A stretch of 64,000 nt of DNA, taken from assembly GCF_003259845.1 (NCBI RefSeq), contig NZ_QLMJ01000017.1:1-64000 (forward strand). The letters are read 5' to 3'. Below are positions 16,739-25,624 of this stretch, piece after piece (the stretch's first letter is position 1; each line of letters begins with the position of its first letter). The translations under genes and the position numbers were made by a program. This DNA comes from Actinoplanes lutulentus. GTDB taxonomy: Bacteria; Actinomycetota; Actinomycetes; Mycobacteriales; Micromonosporaceae. The notes under the pieces were generated by a model. The model did not search any database. It had not been told where the DNA came from and worked only from the letters and a program-made list of their open reading frames with translations.

Positions 16739-18016
16739 TCAGCTTGGGATACAGGAGGTGATCTGGGGCCGGGCGCTGCTGTTGCCGTTGGTCATCGTGG
16801 TGAAGCCGAAGGTATTGCCACTGCCATTGGGCTTGACGGTCATCGTGTTGCCGCCGTTGCTCCAGGTGAAGGCGCCACTCCAGGTCGTCGAGACCTTCTG
16901 CGGCGCGGTGATGTTCACCGTCACGGTCCAGGTGCTCGCGCCGGAGACGGTGACCGAGGTGTTGTAGCGGTCGCCCCAGACCGTGCCCGGGGTGATCGAC
17001 GCGGTGCAGCTACCACCCGGCGAGGACGGCGAAGGAGACGGGGACGACGGAGAAGGGGACGACGGCACACTCGGCGAGGCGGAGGTGCTGTTGAGGCCGA
17101 GGAAGTTGATGGCGTACGCAATCATGCCGTTCTGTGGCAGTGAGTGACCGACCCCCGCGAGGCTGTTGCCCTCCACCGGCGCTGTGACGCTGCTGCTGCC
17201 GTACCGGGTACGGGTCCAGCCGGACGCCGGCGAGTCGGTCAGCACCGGTGTCTGGCTGACACCGCGTACGTTGGTCCATTGTTTGATCTCTTCGCCGAAG
17301 TTGTTGTAGTTCAGCGTGCTGTCCGTGGTGCCGTGCCACAGCTGCATCCGAGGCTGGGCGCCGCTGTAACCGGGGTTCATCGAACGGGCCAGGTCACCCC
17401 ACTGCTGGGCGGTTTTCGAGATCTGGCCGTTGGCGCACTGGGAGTTCCAGGTCGAGCCCCCGGTGGTGGCGAAACACCCGGCCGGTACGCCCATGAACGC
17501 CGACCCCGCCGCGAACACGTCCGGATATTCGGCCAGCATCACGTTGGTCATCATGGCGCCGGAGGAGACACCGGTGGCGTACACCCGGCTCGGATCCACG
17601 TTGTACCGGGACTTGGTGTAGTTGACCATCGAGATGATGCCGACCGGATCGCTGCCGCCGCCACGTTGCAGGGCCTGCGCTGAGTAGACGTCGAAGCAGT
17701 TCCCGCTGCGGGTCGCCTCCGGGAACACGATGATGTATCCGTACTGATCGGCGGCCGTCTGGTAGTCACGGAAGTACCCGTTGGCCACGGCTGACGCGCT
17801 GCCGCTGCAGTAGTGCATGGCGACCAGGAGCGCGGGCCGGGCGGCCACCCGGTCCGGGACGTAGATGTACATGTTGAGGTTGCTGGGGTTGGTGCCGAAC
17901 CCGGTCACCTGGACCAGCGACGCCGCCTGCGCCGACTGTCCACCGGCCAGCGCGGCCGTGACGGCCAGCGCCACCGCCGCGACCCCGGCGAGCGCGGCTC
18001 TGAGCATGCATTTCAT
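16739..18016 (-). CDS. secreted CE1/PHB-depolymerase-type esterase (acetylxylan or feruloyl esterase) with CBM2
   Basis: The order is signal peptide, alpha/beta-hydrolase domain, Ser/Pro linker (SPSPSSPSPSPSSP) and CBM2-like module. The nucleophile is in GVSSGAMM (G-x-S-x-G) and a candidate catalytic His in GVGHSLP. The fold matches the PHB-depolymerase/CE1 family of acetylxylan and feruloyl esterases. Its place behind a GH10 xylanase and CE15 esterase points to removing acetyl or feruloyl groups from xylan. The frame extends to a TTG at 18031 overlapping the xylanase stop, but ATG 18016 gives a normal signal peptide 11 bases after that stop. Last gene of the operon. Confidence 0.85.
   Translation of the reverse strand: MKCMLRAALAGVAAVALAVTAALAGGQSAQAASLVQVTGFGTNPSNLNMYIYVPDRVAARPALLVAMHYCSGSASAVANGYFRDYQTAADQYGYIIVFPEATRSGNCFDVYSAQALQRGGGSDPVGIISMVNYTKSRYNVDPSRVYATGVSSGAMMTNVMLAEYPDVFAAGSAFMGVPAGCFATTGGSTWNSQCANGQISKTAQQWGDLARSMNPGYSGAQPRMQLWHGTTDSTLNYNNFGEEIKQWTNVRGVSQTPVLTDSPASGWTRTRYGSSSVTAPVEGNSLAGVGHSLPQNGMIAYAINFLGLNSTSASPSVPSSPSPSSPSPSPSSPGGSCTASITPGTVWGDRYNTSVTVSGASTWTVTVNITAPQKVSTTWSGAFTWSNGGNTMTVKPNGSGNTFGFTTMTNGNSSARPQITSCIPS
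16742..17010 (-). repeat. CBM2 coding repeat, copy 1
   Basis: About 270 bases encoding the CBM2-like domain of the CE1-type esterase. It is nearly the same at DNA level as the copies at 18031-18300 and 19367-19636 (long shared runs through VWGDRYNTSVTV and APQKVSTTWSGAFTW). Copy 1 is the most divergent, with ASTWTVTVNIT in place of SSTWTVTIDIT. Confidence 0.8.
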
Positions 18017-18027
18017 GGGAGTAGCCT

Positions 18028-19347
18028 TCAACTCGCGGTGCAGGAGGTGATCTGGGGCCAGGCGCTGGAATTGCCGTTGGTCATGGTCGTGAAGCCGAAG
18101 GTGGCGCCACTGCCGTTGGGTTTCACGGTCATCGTGTTGCCGCCGTTGCTCCAGGTGAAAGCACCGCTCCAGGTGGTCGAGACCTTCTGCGGTGCGGTGA
18201 TGTCGATCGTGACGGTCCAGGTGCTGGAGCCGGTCACGGTGACCGAGGTGTTGTACCGGTCGCCCCAGACCGTGCCCGGGGTGATCGAAGCGGTGCAGCC
18301 ACCACCGGGCGACGACGGCGACGGCGACGCCGGATCACTGGGTGAGGTGCCGTTGTTCAGCGCGGTCAGCACCGCCGTGTACGCCGCCTTCTTCCCGCCG
18401 CTGCTGGTGAACAGCAGCGGGCTCTCACCGGAGCGCCACGAGTCGGAGTCGCGGATTCCCCACACCGTGATGGCCCGGCAGCGGGGAACGGCGAGGCAGT
18501 CGTTGGTCACGCTGGTGTACGCGGCCGCCGGCGCGTTGGTGATGTCGAGTTCAGTGATGTGCACATCGACGCCGAGAGCCGCGAAGCTGGACAGCGTGGT
18601 CCGGAAGTTGCTCGGATAGCTGGAACCGCCGGTGAAGTGCGCCTGGAATCCGACGCAGTCGATCGGCACGCCACGGTTCTTGAAGTCCTGGACCATCCGG
18701 TACACGGCCTGGGTCTTCGCGGCACTCCAGTTGTCGGTGTTGTAGTCGTTGTAGCAGAGCTTGGCGCTCGGGTCGGCGGCCCGGGCCGCGGTGAAGGCGG
18801 CCTCGATCCAGTCGTTGCCGGTGCGCTGCAGGTTGGAGTCGCGGCGGGCGCCGCTGCTGCCGTCGGCGAAGGCCTCGTTCACCACGTCCCACCAGGCGAC
18901 CTGGCCCTTGAAATGGGTGGCCACCTGGGTGACGTGGTTGAGCATGGCCGAGCGCAGGGTGCTGCCGGACAGGCTCTGCATCCAGCCGGGCTGCTGCGAG
19001 TGCCAGGCCAGGGTGTGACCGCGTACCCGCATGCCCTGTCCACGGGCGTGCGCGACGATCCGGTCCGCGTTGCCGTAACTGAACTGGCCCCGCTGCGGCT
19101 CGGTCGCGTCGATCTTCATCTCGTTCTCGGGGGTGACCGCGTTGAACTCGCGGTTGAGGATGGTCGTGTAAGCGGTGTCGCTCAGTTTGCTCGCTGCGAC
19201 TGCCGTACCGAAGACTCGGCTGTCGCGGGCCGCGGCGGATGCGCCGAGGGTGGTGGCGGCGCCGGCGGCGCCGGGAAGGACGACAGCTCCGGCGACGGCC
19301 AGCAGAACGGCGACCGGCAGGGTGAGCGCCGCATGTTTGCGCTTCAT
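18028..19347 (-). CDS. secreted GH10 endo-1,4-beta-xylanase with CBM2
   Basis: A signal peptide ends near GAAGA, and a GH10 TIM-barrel follows: acid/base Glu158 in WWDVVNEAF and nucleophile Glu266 in VHITELDIT, with GHTLAWHSQQP and TPENEMK motifs of the substrate cleft. A short Ser/Pro linker joins a C-terminal CBM2-like domain. GH10 enzymes cut the xylan backbone and tolerate substituted regions. ATG 19347 has a strong AGGAGG. The start lies 16 bases after the CE15 stop and the stop 11 bases before the next start, so this is the middle gene of a three-gene operon. Confidence 0.95.
   Translation of the reverse strand: MKRKHAALTLPVAVLLAVAGAVVLPGAAGAATTLGASAAARDSRVFGTAVAASKLSDTAYTTILNREFNAVTPENEMKIDATEPQRGQFSYGNADRIVAHARGQGMRVRGHTLAWHSQQPGWMQSLSGSTLRSAMLNHVTQVATHFKGQVAWWDVVNEAFADGSSGARRDSNLQRTGNDWIEAAFTAARAADPSAKLCYNDYNTDNWSAAKTQAVYRMVQDFKNRGVPIDCVGFQAHFTGGSSYPSNFRTTLSSFAALGVDVHITELDITNAPAAAYTSVTNDCLAVPRCRAITVWGIRDSDSWRSGESPLLFTSSGGKKAAYTAVLTALNNGTSPSDPASPSPSSPGGGCTASITPGTVWGDRYNTSVTVTGSSTWTVTIDITAPQKVSTTWSGAFTWSNGGNTMTVKPNGSGATFGFTTMTNGNSSAWPQITSCTAS
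18031..18300 (-). repeat. CBM2 coding repeat, copy 2
   Basis: About 270 bases encoding the xylanase CBM2 domain. Its protein (SSTWTVTIDITAPQKVSTTW) matches copy 3 almost residue for residue over the domain core, with most differences synonymous or at the Ala/Thr positions near the end. Confidence 0.8.
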
Positions 19348-19363
19348 GGTTCCTCCTGAGTGC

Positions 19364-20980
19364 TTACGCCGCGGTGCAGGACGTGATGCGAGGCCGTGCG
19401 CTGGAGTTGCCGTTGGTCATGGTGGTGAAGCCGAAGGCGTTGCCGCTGCCGTTGGGTTTGACGGTCATCGTGTTGCCGCCATTGCTCCAGGTGAAAGCGC
19501 CGCTCCAGGTGGTGGAGACCTTCTGCGGTGCGGTGATGTCGATCGTGACGGTCCAGGTGCTGGAGCCGGTCACGGTGACCGAGGTGTTGTATCTGTCGCC
19601 CCAGACCGTGCCCGGGGTGATCGACGCGGCACAGCTACCACCCGGCGCCGACGGGGACGCGGAGGGAGACGCAGACGGAGATGTCGGCACGCTGGGTGAC
19701 GGCGACGAAGGCCCGCTGGTCAGCGTGGGAGTCGTCCAGTTCCGCCACTCGGCGAGGTTGCCCTGCGCCTTGCCGGCGATCCTGATCGCGCCCGGGTCGT
19801 TGCCGGTCTTCACCAGGAACTTCCTGATGTTCTGCTGCAACGGGGCCGTCCACTCCGACCGGTTCGCACAGTGCGTCCCGCTCGCCACGTCGGACCAGTA
19901 CGTGATGTTGCTGCCCGCACCGAGCGCCTTGTAGACCTCGGCGCCACCCAGCGCCGCCACACTCGCGGACTTCGGGCCCAGGTTGGCGATGTGCGGGTTG
20001 TCCATGATGAACAAACCGCGCGGCGCGACCATTGCCACCATCTCGTGCGTGTCCACCGGCAACCGGCCCGGAGCACTGGTGAACGATCCGAACCCGTCAC
20101 CGAGCCAGGGCTGTTCGCCGTACGCGCTGCTCAGACTCTGCGCGCCCTCACCGGGGATGCCCCGGAAGATCGGCACACCGGCGCTGCCCGACTCGATCGG
20201 CATCGTCAGCGCGATCCGCTGGTCGAACACCCCGGCCACGAACGCGCCCTTGCCGAACCGGGAACATCCCGTCACACCGGTCGCGTCCGCTTTGAGGACG
20301 CTGCCGTTCGACTGCTCGATCACGTCGATGATGCGGCTGACGCCCCAGCCCCAGGCCTGCAGCAGCCCGGTCGTGCTGGTCGAGCCGTACAGGGTGTAGA
20401 ACGCGCCCTGTTTGCTGGCCCGGCCGGTGCCTTCCTTGCCCACCGCGTACGGGTCGTAGTTGATGACCGCGGCGCCGGCTGCCCGGATGGTGGCCGTGTC
20501 GGCGATCCCGCCGTAGACGACGACCGCCGGGAACGGCCCGGTGCCGCTCGGCAGCGAGACCGACGCCGAGAAGCTGGCGCTCCGGCCGTTCTCGGTCACG
20601 TTCACGGTGATGCTGCTCGTCGAGACCGTGCCGGTGACGGTCGCCGGGCGGGCCGGCTTCGTGCCGTAGACGTACTTCTCGGCCTGCTTCTTGATCTCCT
20701 GTCGCCGGCACCGCCAGTCGGCCACGGAGGTGATGCGCGTGCCGTCGATCCGGGTGAAGGGATCGGGGAGTTTCGCGTCGGTGGGCAGCGCGCCGGCGTC
20801 GGGGAGCGCCGGCACCGGACAGTCGACACCCTCATCCTCGACGGGGGCAGCGGCCACCAGCACGGAGACATGTGAGGCGGCCGCGAGCGTGGAGCCGGTC
20901 TGGGCGATCGCGGTGACCGCGAGCGCGGATGCGACCAGCGCGGCGAGCGCCGCGCGGGAACGGCCCGAGTTGATATTCAC
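19364..20980 (-). CDS. secreted CE15 glucuronoyl esterase with CBM2
   Basis: CE15 enzymes split the ester between 4-O-methyl-glucuronic acid on xylan and lignin alcohols. After a signal peptide (basic NINSGRSR, alanine-rich core) comes the catalytic domain with the diagnostic GVTGCSRFGKGA (nucleophile Ser), PIESGSAG (acidic member) and GTHCANRSEW (His), then a Ser/Pro linker and CBM2. I take GTG 20980 (NINSGRSRAAL), which has AGGAGA correctly spaced; the longer frame from GTG 21022 would run through that site. First gene of the operon, with candidate sugar-response boxes upstream. Confidence 0.88.
   Translation of the reverse strand: MNINSGRSRAALAALVASALAVTAIAQTGSTLAAASHVSVLVAAAPVEDEGVDCPVPALPDAGALPTDAKLPDPFTRIDGTRITSVADWRCRRQEIKKQAEKYVYGTKPARPATVTGTVSTSSITVNVTENGRSASFSASVSLPSGTGPFPAVVVYGGIADTATIRAAGAAVINYDPYAVGKEGTGRASKQGAFYTLYGSTSTTGLLQAWGWGVSRIIDVIEQSNGSVLKADATGVTGCSRFGKGAFVAGVFDQRIALTMPIESGSAGVPIFRGIPGEGAQSLSSAYGEQPWLGDGFGSFTSAPGRLPVDTHEMVAMVAPRGLFIMDNPHIANLGPKSASVAALGGAEVYKALGAGSNITYWSDVASGTHCANRSEWTAPLQQNIRKFLVKTGNDPGAIRIAGKAQGNLAEWRNWTTPTLTSGPSSPSPSVPTSPSASPSASPSAPGGSCAASITPGTVWGDRYNTSVTVTGSSTWTVTIDITAPQKVSTTWSGAFTWSNGGNTMTVKPNGSGNAFGFTTMTNGNSSARPRITSCTAA
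19367..19636 (-). repeat. CBM2 coding repeat, copy 3
   Basis: About 270 bases encoding the CBM2 domain of the glucuronoyl esterase. It shares nearly all residues with copy 2, and the flanking linkers differ, so duplication or gene conversion affected the module itself. Confidence 0.8.
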
Positions 20981-21086
20981 CAGGGCTCTCCTTCCGAACG
21001 GGGATGGTGATCGGGGAATCACGACGCCTCCGCATGGGAAAGGGCATGCTGAAGGCGCTCTTGAGGGGACTTCTCGCGGAAGACAC

Positions 21087-21227
21087 CGAAACTTTCGGCG
21101 TCCTCTCGGACACTTCCGGAGCGATTAAGCGCACGTTACGAGCCCATGTCCGGCGGGTCAAGGGCAGCGACGTATCTCGATGCATGCCGGTGAGAAGCGA
21201 CGGCCGATCAGCCGCCCGAAAGTTCCG
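21087..21227 (-). promoter_or_regulatory. candidate xylan-response boxes upstream of the operon
   Basis: Three related inverted repeats lie in the gap before the CE15 gene: CGAAACTTTCG (21087-21097, perfect around its central base), CGGACACTTCCG (21107-21118) and CGAAAGTTCCG (21217-21227, touching the STAND gene stop). GAAA-N-TTTC-type repeats have been reported, as I recall, before actinomycete xylanase genes, where they act in repression and induction. No matching regulator gene is adjacent. Confidence 0.5.
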
Positions 21228-21228
21228 G

Positions 21229-23532
21229 TCAGACAGGGAACGCGCGGACCTCCCGGACGCGCGCCAGGGTCGACCGCGCCGTCCGGGTGTAGGGATGGTC
21301 CGGACCGAGAACCCGGACGTAGTCGTCGAGCACGGCGCGAAGAATCGCTGAGGCCCGTCTGGTACGCCCGCTGACGGCTACCGCCAGTCCGAGATTGCGC
21401 CGGGCGTTCAGGGACGCGGTGTGATCGGGCCCGAGCACCTTGCTCCGGTCATCGACCGTCCGCTCGAACAGCCGCACGGCCTCCGCTGTCTTCCCTGCAG
21501 TGATCAGCGCCCGCGCGAGCGAGAGACGCATCCGGATGGCCCGCGGATTCCGCTCCGTCAGCGTCTCACCGGCTCGTGCCGCGAGCGCACGCAGTTGCGA
21601 TATCGCCTCGTCGTGCTGCCCAGCGACCGAGTAGGCGGTGGCGCGGTACTGCGACCACCAGAACTCATCCCAATCCACCGAGGGCGCGTTCTCGATGAAC
21701 ACGCGGTTCTCCTCGTGCAGCCGCAAGCCTTCCTCGGCGCGCCCCGAGCGGACGTAGGCGCGAGCCAGTTCGCCACGCGCGTTGACGCTCGACGGGTCCC
21801 CCGGACCATGAACGCGAATGTTCTCTGCCAGGTTCTCCTCGAAGATCGGCACCGCGTCGGCCATCCTGCCCATCGACCGGTATGTGCTCGCCATATTGAT
21901 CCGCGCTGCCATGGTGGACCGCGCATCAGGACCGCACACGCGAAGACTCTCCGCGAGATTGAGGGCATGAATCTCGATCGCCCGATCCAGTAGTCCCCCG
22001 CATTCGCAGAGATAACCCAGTGAATTGCGAGCGGCGATCGTGGTCGAGCTATCCGGTCCCGCCTTTCGGAGGCACTCGGCCAGGTCCTCCTCAACGAAAG
22101 GGATTGCTTCGAGGTATCGGTCGGCCAGCACGCTGACGCGTCGGAACGCCTGTCGTGCGTGCTCAAGGTGATCGTCACCGGTCGAGGTGGCAGCCTGCAG
22201 GTCAGTCAACGTTCTACCCGCGATCTGCACGGCCCGGTCGAGTTCGTTGACGTCGACAAGGCGATTGATGCTCCACAGCCGCAACTCCACAAGAGCGGCG
22301 AAAACCGAGGAGTCGCCAAGCCCCGCCCGCCACACCTCGTCGATGTGGTCCACAACGTCGATGCCGGCCTCCCGAACACGGGTCAGCAGATCGACCGCCT
22401 CGGCCACGGCCGCGCGATCCTGCCCCTGCCGCCGAGCACGCTCCACCACGACCTTGCGGGTCAGGCGGTGCATCAGAACGGTCGCGCCCTCAAGATCGAA
22501 CCCGATGATCGACGCACTCGCCAGCTCCGCGAGTGCGTGATCGACATCCAGCGGACCATCGGGGAGGCGATGCAGAATATGACGGCCGACGCCCGCCTCC
22601 GACAGCGTCGCGACCATCAGCAGCAGCCGCCGGACAACCCCGCCGGCATCCCCGTTCTCCACGCCCGCGATCGACAGCAACGTCGCGTCCTCAAGGCTGC
22701 TCGGATAGTTCTCACCGGGAACCCGAGGAAGCGACGTGGCCAGCGGCACCGATTCGAATTCCTTGAGGTACTGCGCGAACGACAGACGCCGCCGCCGGAT
22801 CACCGCCCCGGCCTGGGCCAGCGCGAGCGGCAGGTTCTCCAGTCGCAGCGCGACCTCTCCCGCGCGGGCGACATCGTCGTTGGAGGCCCGTGCGGACAGG
22901 AACGCCGCGGCCTGTGCCGGCTCGAACGGCCCGACCGGGACCACACCGCCGAAGACGATGAAGTCCTGATTCGTCGTGGTCACGATGACCTCGACGTTGC
23001 CCGTGGTCGGCAGCCAGCCCAAGATCGCATCCGGGTCCGTCGCGTTGTCGAGGACCAGCAGCGTCGGATCGGGTTGCTGCTCCAGCCAGCGCAGCGCGTG
23101 GCGCGCGGCCGGCACGGTGTCGGCGATCTCGTCCACGATGCCGCATCGAAGCGCCGTCGCGGCCAGCGCGGTGACGATCGCGGCGGCGTCCTCGGCCACG
23201 ATCCAGATGACACGACCGATACCGCCACCCAGACGCCCGCGTACGTGGGTAGCCGCGAGGTGCGTCTTGCCGGAACCCTTCCGGCCCACCAGGACGCTGA
23301 GTTTTTCCTGTTCCAGAGCTTGCGTCAGCCGAAGCAGCAGATCCTCACGCTCGACGTGGGCGAGCGGCTGACGAGGGATGTCGCCGAGGACCAGCGACAC
23401 CGGTGTCACCGGCGGCGCGGGACCGGTCTTCCCCTGCGGTGTCCGGCGCAGCTGGAGGTACGCCACGCCGATGCCGACCACGGTGAGGACGGCGCTGATG
23501 ATCCCGACCGTCACCTCGGCGTCCACAGACAC
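21229..23532 (-). CDS. STAND-type (NB-ARC) ATPase with TPR repeats and N-terminal membrane helix
   Basis: This 767-residue protein has an N-terminal membrane helix (about residues 8-28), an NB-ARC-like ATPase (Walker A GRKGSGKT 83-90, Walker B TLLVLDN 157-163, sensor region VIVTTTNQ), a winged-helix-like section and C-terminal TPR repeats with the KVLGPDHTASLNARRNLG and VLGPDHPYTR signatures. STAND proteins are signal-gated switches that oligomerise on sensing a ligand, and actinomycetes use many in conflict responses. No effector domain is evident, so output may go through a partner, perhaps the acidic protein encoded 41 bases upstream. Start GTG 23532. Confidence 0.85.
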   Translation of the reverse strand: MSVDAEVTVGIISAVLTVVGIGVAYLQLRRTPQGKTGPAPPVTPVSLVLGDIPRQPLAHVEREDLLLRLTQALEQEKLSVLVGRKGSGKTHLAATHVRGRLGGGIGRVIWIVAEDAAAIVTALAATALRCGIVDEIADTVPAARHALRWLEQQPDPTLLVLDNATDPDAILGWLPTTGNVEVIVTTTNQDFIVFGGVVPVGPFEPAQAAAFLSARASNDDVARAGEVALRLENLPLALAQAGAVIRRRRLSFAQYLKEFESVPLATSLPRVPGENYPSSLEDATLLSIAGVENGDAGGVVRRLLLMVATLSEAGVGRHILHRLPDGPLDVDHALAELASASIIGFDLEGATVLMHRLTRKVVVERARRQGQDRAAVAEAVDLLTRVREAGIDVVDHIDEVWRAGLGDSSVFAALVELRLWSINRLVDVNELDRAVQIAGRTLTDLQAATSTGDDHLEHARQAFRRVSVLADRYLEAIPFVEEDLAECLRKAGPDSSTTIAARNSLGYLCECGGLLDRAIEIHALNLAESLRVCGPDARSTMAARINMASTYRSMGRMADAVPIFEENLAENIRVHGPGDPSSVNARGELARAYVRSGRAEEGLRLHEENRVFIENAPSVDWDEFWWSQYRATAYSVAGQHDEAISQLRALAARAGETLTERNPRAIRMRLSLARALITAGKTAEAVRLFERTVDDRSKVLGPDHTASLNARRNLGLAVAVSGRTRRASAILRAVLDDYVRVLGPDHPYTRTARSTLARVREVRAFPV

Positions 23533-23573
23533 ACCGAACCACAGCGAAACCCGCTGAGGAAGTCACCGATCGC

Positions 23574-24665
23574 TCAGAGCAGGCGCCCGCTGTTCTGCGC
23601 GGCCCGAGCCCGCACCGCAGCGGAGAAGACATCGTCGTCGCCGCTCGGGTCCTCGGTGTACTGCGCGTACAGCAACCGGCAAGCGTGAATCCCGATCAGC
23701 AGATCCTCCAGCAGATCCCGGGCCGGTCGTGACGGATCCAGCGGCGTCAGCCGCACCGGCGGGTCCTCGGCATCGCCCGACAACTCGTCGTCGTCCTCAT
23801 CGTCCCCGTCGTCGCCGCCGCTGTCGTCATAGGTCAGCGACCCGTCCGGCGGCGCCAACCCTTCAGCGATCAACATGGCTTCCGAGACAAGATCAACAAC
23901 AATTTGGTACGGCGTACCCATGATCTCAAAAAGCTCAAGCACCAGCGTTGGCGTGCGGTAAGGCAGCGCCTCGATGTCGTCAGCGGACGCGACGACCAGC
24001 TCAGCCGGAATCCCGGACAGCTCGGCCGTGACATCGGCGGCGGCCTTGAGCCAGTGCGCCGCGGCGACGGCCGCGGCGGTCGGTTCGAGCTCCATGAACA
24101 GCTCGCGCCCACCCAGCGGATCCTTGTCGAGGATCGCGTCAGCGGCAGCGACCTGCGCCGGACTGGCATCCGCCCGGCTCAGCACGACGGCCTGAACGGC
24201 CCGGCCGGCGAGATTGCCCAGCTCAGCCTCTTCAACAGCCCGGATCTCGGCGGCGACGTCAGCCACCACGGCCTCGGTCAGCGGGCTGTCACCGATCTCG
24301 TGCAGAGCCCGCCCCAGCCGATGCCCGTACTCCTGCACCGGGTCGTACTCCACGGTCACATAACCCGCGTCATCCACCAGGTTGGGACTCTGAATCGCGG
24401 CCACAACGGTCGAGAACCCGTCCCGGGTCTGCTGCCGCCGCCAGCCCTCGGTGTTCACGTCCAGGCTGCCGGCCGCACTCGCCGGATGGGTGTAACAGCG
24501 CCACAGCGCCTCGGACAGATTCGACATCGCCGCTGCCAGATGCATCCGCTGGTTCGAGGCGGCCGGTCCCGGCAGCGCGGCAACAATCGCCGCGCGCAAC
24601 CCGTTCCCCGTCGCCCACGTGCGGATCAGGGTGTTGTTCTCGTCGTCAACGGCGTAGCTGGTCAC
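23574..24665 (-). CDS. unrecognised protein with acidic tract, partner of the STAND gene
   Basis: The 363-residue protein has no family I recognise. It is mainly alpha-helical and alanine-rich, with a low-complexity acidic stretch around residues 280-300 (DDSGGDDGDDEDDDE), then a helical tail (RPARDLLEDLLIGIHACRLLYAQY). No signal peptide or membrane segment is seen. The 41-base gap and shared direction with the STAND-TPR gene suggest co-transcription, and an adaptor or regulated effector role is possible. Start ATG 24665. Confidence 0.7.
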   Translation of the reverse strand: MTSYAVDDENNTLIRTWATGNGLRAAIVAALPGPAASNQRMHLAAAMSNLSEALWRCYTHPASAAGSLDVNTEGWRRQQTRDGFSTVVAAIQSPNLVDDAGYVTVEYDPVQEYGHRLGRALHEIGDSPLTEAVVADVAAEIRAVEEAELGNLAGRAVQAVVLSRADASPAQVAAADAILDKDPLGGRELFMELEPTAAAVAAAHWLKAAADVTAELSGIPAELVVASADDIEALPYRTPTLVLELFEIMGTPYQIVVDLVSEAMLIAEGLAPPDGSLTYDDSGGDDGDDEDDDELSGDAEDPPVRLTPLDPSRPARDLLEDLLIGIHACRLLYAQYTEDPSGDDDVFSAAVRARAAQNSGRLL

Positions 24666-24821
24666 TTCTTACATTATGGCCCTGCCACCCACCCCGCGCG
24701 GCACGCCGCCGGCTTCCTTCCTTGGGTACGGAGTAAACAGGCTGCTCAGCAGGCCCAGGAGACCCGCCGATCACTCAATCGGGAGCAGGTCTGCCCCCTC
24801 CTCGCCCGATCTCACAGCCGG

Positions 24822-25358
24822 TCAGACTCTTGAGCGGATGAGACTCAGGCGATCTCGGCCAGCTGCTCTGGCCCGGTTCCGCAACTCGTCCGCGGAAACG
24901 CCGCCCAGCAATGATTCGATGTCCTCGTTCTGACTGCGCTCCTCCCCGCTGAGGAACTGCTGATCGGGAACGAGGCCTTCCAGATGAAAGGCAGCGTTGC
25001 GGGCCGCCATCGAACAATCCTCGACATTAGCCGGCGTGGGTTCAGCCAGTACGACGAGACCAGAATGAAGGACCAGCACCGAGCCCAGTCCATAAAGCGG
25101 CAGTCCGGTCAACTCATCTGCCATGGCCATCTCATGGGCTTCCTCGAGCCGGGCCATGCGCACCCAGACATCCTGCGAATCGACGGCACCAGGACGCCAC
25201 AAGAACTCCAGGGCCTCAACATAGATCTCTGCATCACCTGGCCGGCCATCGAGCGCCGCCGCCCACGAGGCGATGTTGATGGCACGCTCCGCGCAGGCCG
25301 CGACGAAGACTGTGGCCCGCACGGACGATCCTTCAACGAACAACCTGTCCAGCATCAT
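24822..25358 (-). CDS. small helical protein, candidate immunity protein
   Basis: About 178 residues, mainly helical (VFVAACAERAINIASWAAAL, YVEALEFLWR, ARLEEAHEMAMADELTG), resembling small immunity or DUF416-like proteins, though I cannot name the family. The coding evidence is its coupling: ATGs at 25358 and 25355 overlap the TGA of the toxin-remnant frame upstream. A gene that follows a polymorphic-toxin end so closely is usually its immunity partner. The TTG upstream at 25364 is less likely. Confidence 0.6.
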   Translation of the reverse strand: MMLDRLFVEGSSVRATVFVAACAERAINIASWAAALDGRPGDAEIYVEALEFLWRPGAVDSQDVWVRMARLEEAHEMAMADELTGLPLYGLGSVLVLHSGLVVLAEPTPANVEDCSMAARNAAFHLEGLVPDQQFLSGEERSQNEDIESLLGGVSADELRNRARAAGRDRLSLIRSRV

Positions 25359-25624
25359 TTGCAACTACATATCCTCGAGCCGATCCAATAGAAGGATTGG
25401 GAGACCGTCATGCCCGCGCCGCAGTTGTGGACGAGGACCGGCTCGTTGCCGGCGAGCGTCGACTCGCCCGGGACCAGGTCGGCCGCGTCGAGCCATTCGC
25501 CGACCTTCTGAGGCCGGCCGCCCCGCTGAGGGGCTGGTGGTCGCCCGGCCCGGCCGTCCAGCGCCGCGGGCCACGAGACGCTGGTCAGGTCCCGGGAACG
25601 CCACCGGGGCGAATCAACTCGCAT
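25355..25624 (-). pseudogene. remnant of a Hint-type polymorphic toxin
   Basis: The frame contains EWLDAADLVPG, as in the pretoxin Hint domain, followed directly by LAGNEPVLVHNCG, the hallmark junction that normally separates the toxin carrier from its C-terminal toxin domain. The Hint core that should lie between is missing, and only about 20 residues follow the junction (MTVSQSFYWIGSRICSCK), too few for a toxin domain. The upstream part (PAPQRGGRPQK) looks unrelated. So this is a decayed toxin end with an internal deletion. The ATG overlaps the stop of the preceding gene. Confidence 0.65.
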
